From NCBI GenBank assembly GCA_019187105.1, contig JABAQM010000001.1, forward strand, positions 3,068,734-3,132,733: 64,000 nt of DNA. Direction: 5' to 3'. This document shows positions 63,672 through 64,000 of the stretch, piece after piece. Numbering within the stretch: position 1 is the stretch's first letter; each line of letters begins with the position of its first letter. The DNA is from Fimbriimonadaceae bacterium. GTDB lineage: Bacteria; Armatimonadota; Fimbriimonadia; Fimbriimonadales; Fimbriimonadaceae. A program made the position numbers and the translations under genes. The notes beneath the pieces are model-generated. The model made no database searches, had not been told where the DNA came from, and saw only the letters and a program-made list of their open reading frames with translations.

Positions 63672-64000
63672 TTAAGGCTTGTTTGAAACTTTTAGCCAGT
63701 CCTTGAGGGGCCATACCCTGACCGACGTATGCTTGGGTGCCCCTTCCTTTTGGGGAATGAACACCACGCTAAGTCGGGTCGTCGTCTTTGGACTCTTATA
63801 ATTGATCACGAGCTTGTTCATGCCAGTGAGCGGAGATTCCCCCAAGTCGGTATTGATCGTTCCGACCGAGAACCTTGCATTCCTAGGATTCCGGATGTAA
63901 GCCTTCATGACCTTGCCGTTCAGCGTGAGGGTTGCGGTTCGATAGTTCACGTCGAGCGTGGCGTAGGTATGCATGCCCCACTCCACAACGGTCCCCCGCT
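63672..64000 (-). CDS. C-terminal part of a heparinase II/III-like protein (continues beyond window)
   Basis: The minus-strand frame is open to the window edge (GTG at 63986 is internal), so this is the 3' end of a longer gene. The last 108 or so residues form a beta-rich domain: YATLDVNYRTATLTLNGKVMKAYIRNPRNARFSVGTI, then NKLVINYKSPKTTTRLSVVFIPQ. This resembles the C-terminal beta-sheet domain of heparinase II/III-like polysaccharide lyases. The catalytic part is not visible, so the assignment is tentative. Confidence 0.5.
   Translation of the reverse strand, partial: RGTVVEWGMHTYATLDVNYRTATLTLNGKVMKAYIRNPRNARFSVGTINTDLGESPLTGMNKLVINYKSPKTTTRLSVVFIPQKEGAPKHTSVRVWPLKDWLKVSNKP

Overview
The window is a high-GC bacterial chromosome segment carrying ordinary housekeeping genes and one large accessory island. 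Several features point to a diderm bacterium, probably an Armatimonadota/Fimbriimonadia-like lineage: an outer-membrane barrel-like protein, a SurA-like foldase, a lipoprotein, two PEP-CTERM proteins, a very long FliD, and an operon of poorly known membrane proteins including a DUF6754-like one. The taxonomic call is an inference from gene style; no rRNA or tRNA gene was seen.

Left part (1-20.2 kb). The 3' end of glmM overlaps coaX. A convergent HhH-like gene follows, then a leftward surface/secreted group: a caspase-fold protein without its catalytic residues, a PorV/UPF0164-like barrel, and an Ig-like protein. Next come a HAD phosphatase and a rightward motility/signalling group (CheW-like, HDOD, FliD, FKBP-like). 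A leftward set encodes a PPIC foldase, MazG (split by a one-base frameshift) and a GNAT enzyme. A tightly coupled leftward operon then runs natA-natB ABC exporter, MTA phosphorylase, DprA-like, AAA/WD40 protein, ribosomal protein L31 type B, ending in a clear terminator.

Middle (20.3-33.3 kb). A large secreted beta-propeller protein, rpoC without rpoB beside it, a fused alpha/beta 2-oxoacid dehydrogenase E1, two tandem copies of the same PEP-CTERM gene (almost identical over about 690 bp), and hemW.

Accessory island (33.3-51.2 kb). This is an Rhs/YD-repeat polymorphic-toxin locus. One complete Rhs gene with a strong promoter runs left. Both strands carry truncated Rhs-core plus toxin-tip cassettes, most followed by an AT-rich putative immunity gene. 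The toxin tips look like variants of the PD-(D/E)XK nuclease fold. The layout is roughly mirror-symmetric about 40.7 kb: both arms hold a type-A toxin with a DUF4304-like partner and, further out, a type-B toxin with its own immunity family. Both arms end at an accA 3' end: a degenerate fragment on the left, the intact gene on the right. A perfect 301-bp inverted repeat and mosaic core segments point to recent recombination.

Right part (51.2-64 kb). Leftward: an ANTAR response regulator, a zinc-ribbon/TM gene (frameshifted), accD and accA, plus upp. Rightward: glmU, prs, a six-gene uncharacterised membrane-protein operon, recO and a peptide-type ABC substrate-binding lipoprotein. The window ends inside a leftward gene resembling the C-terminus of heparinase II/III-like proteins.
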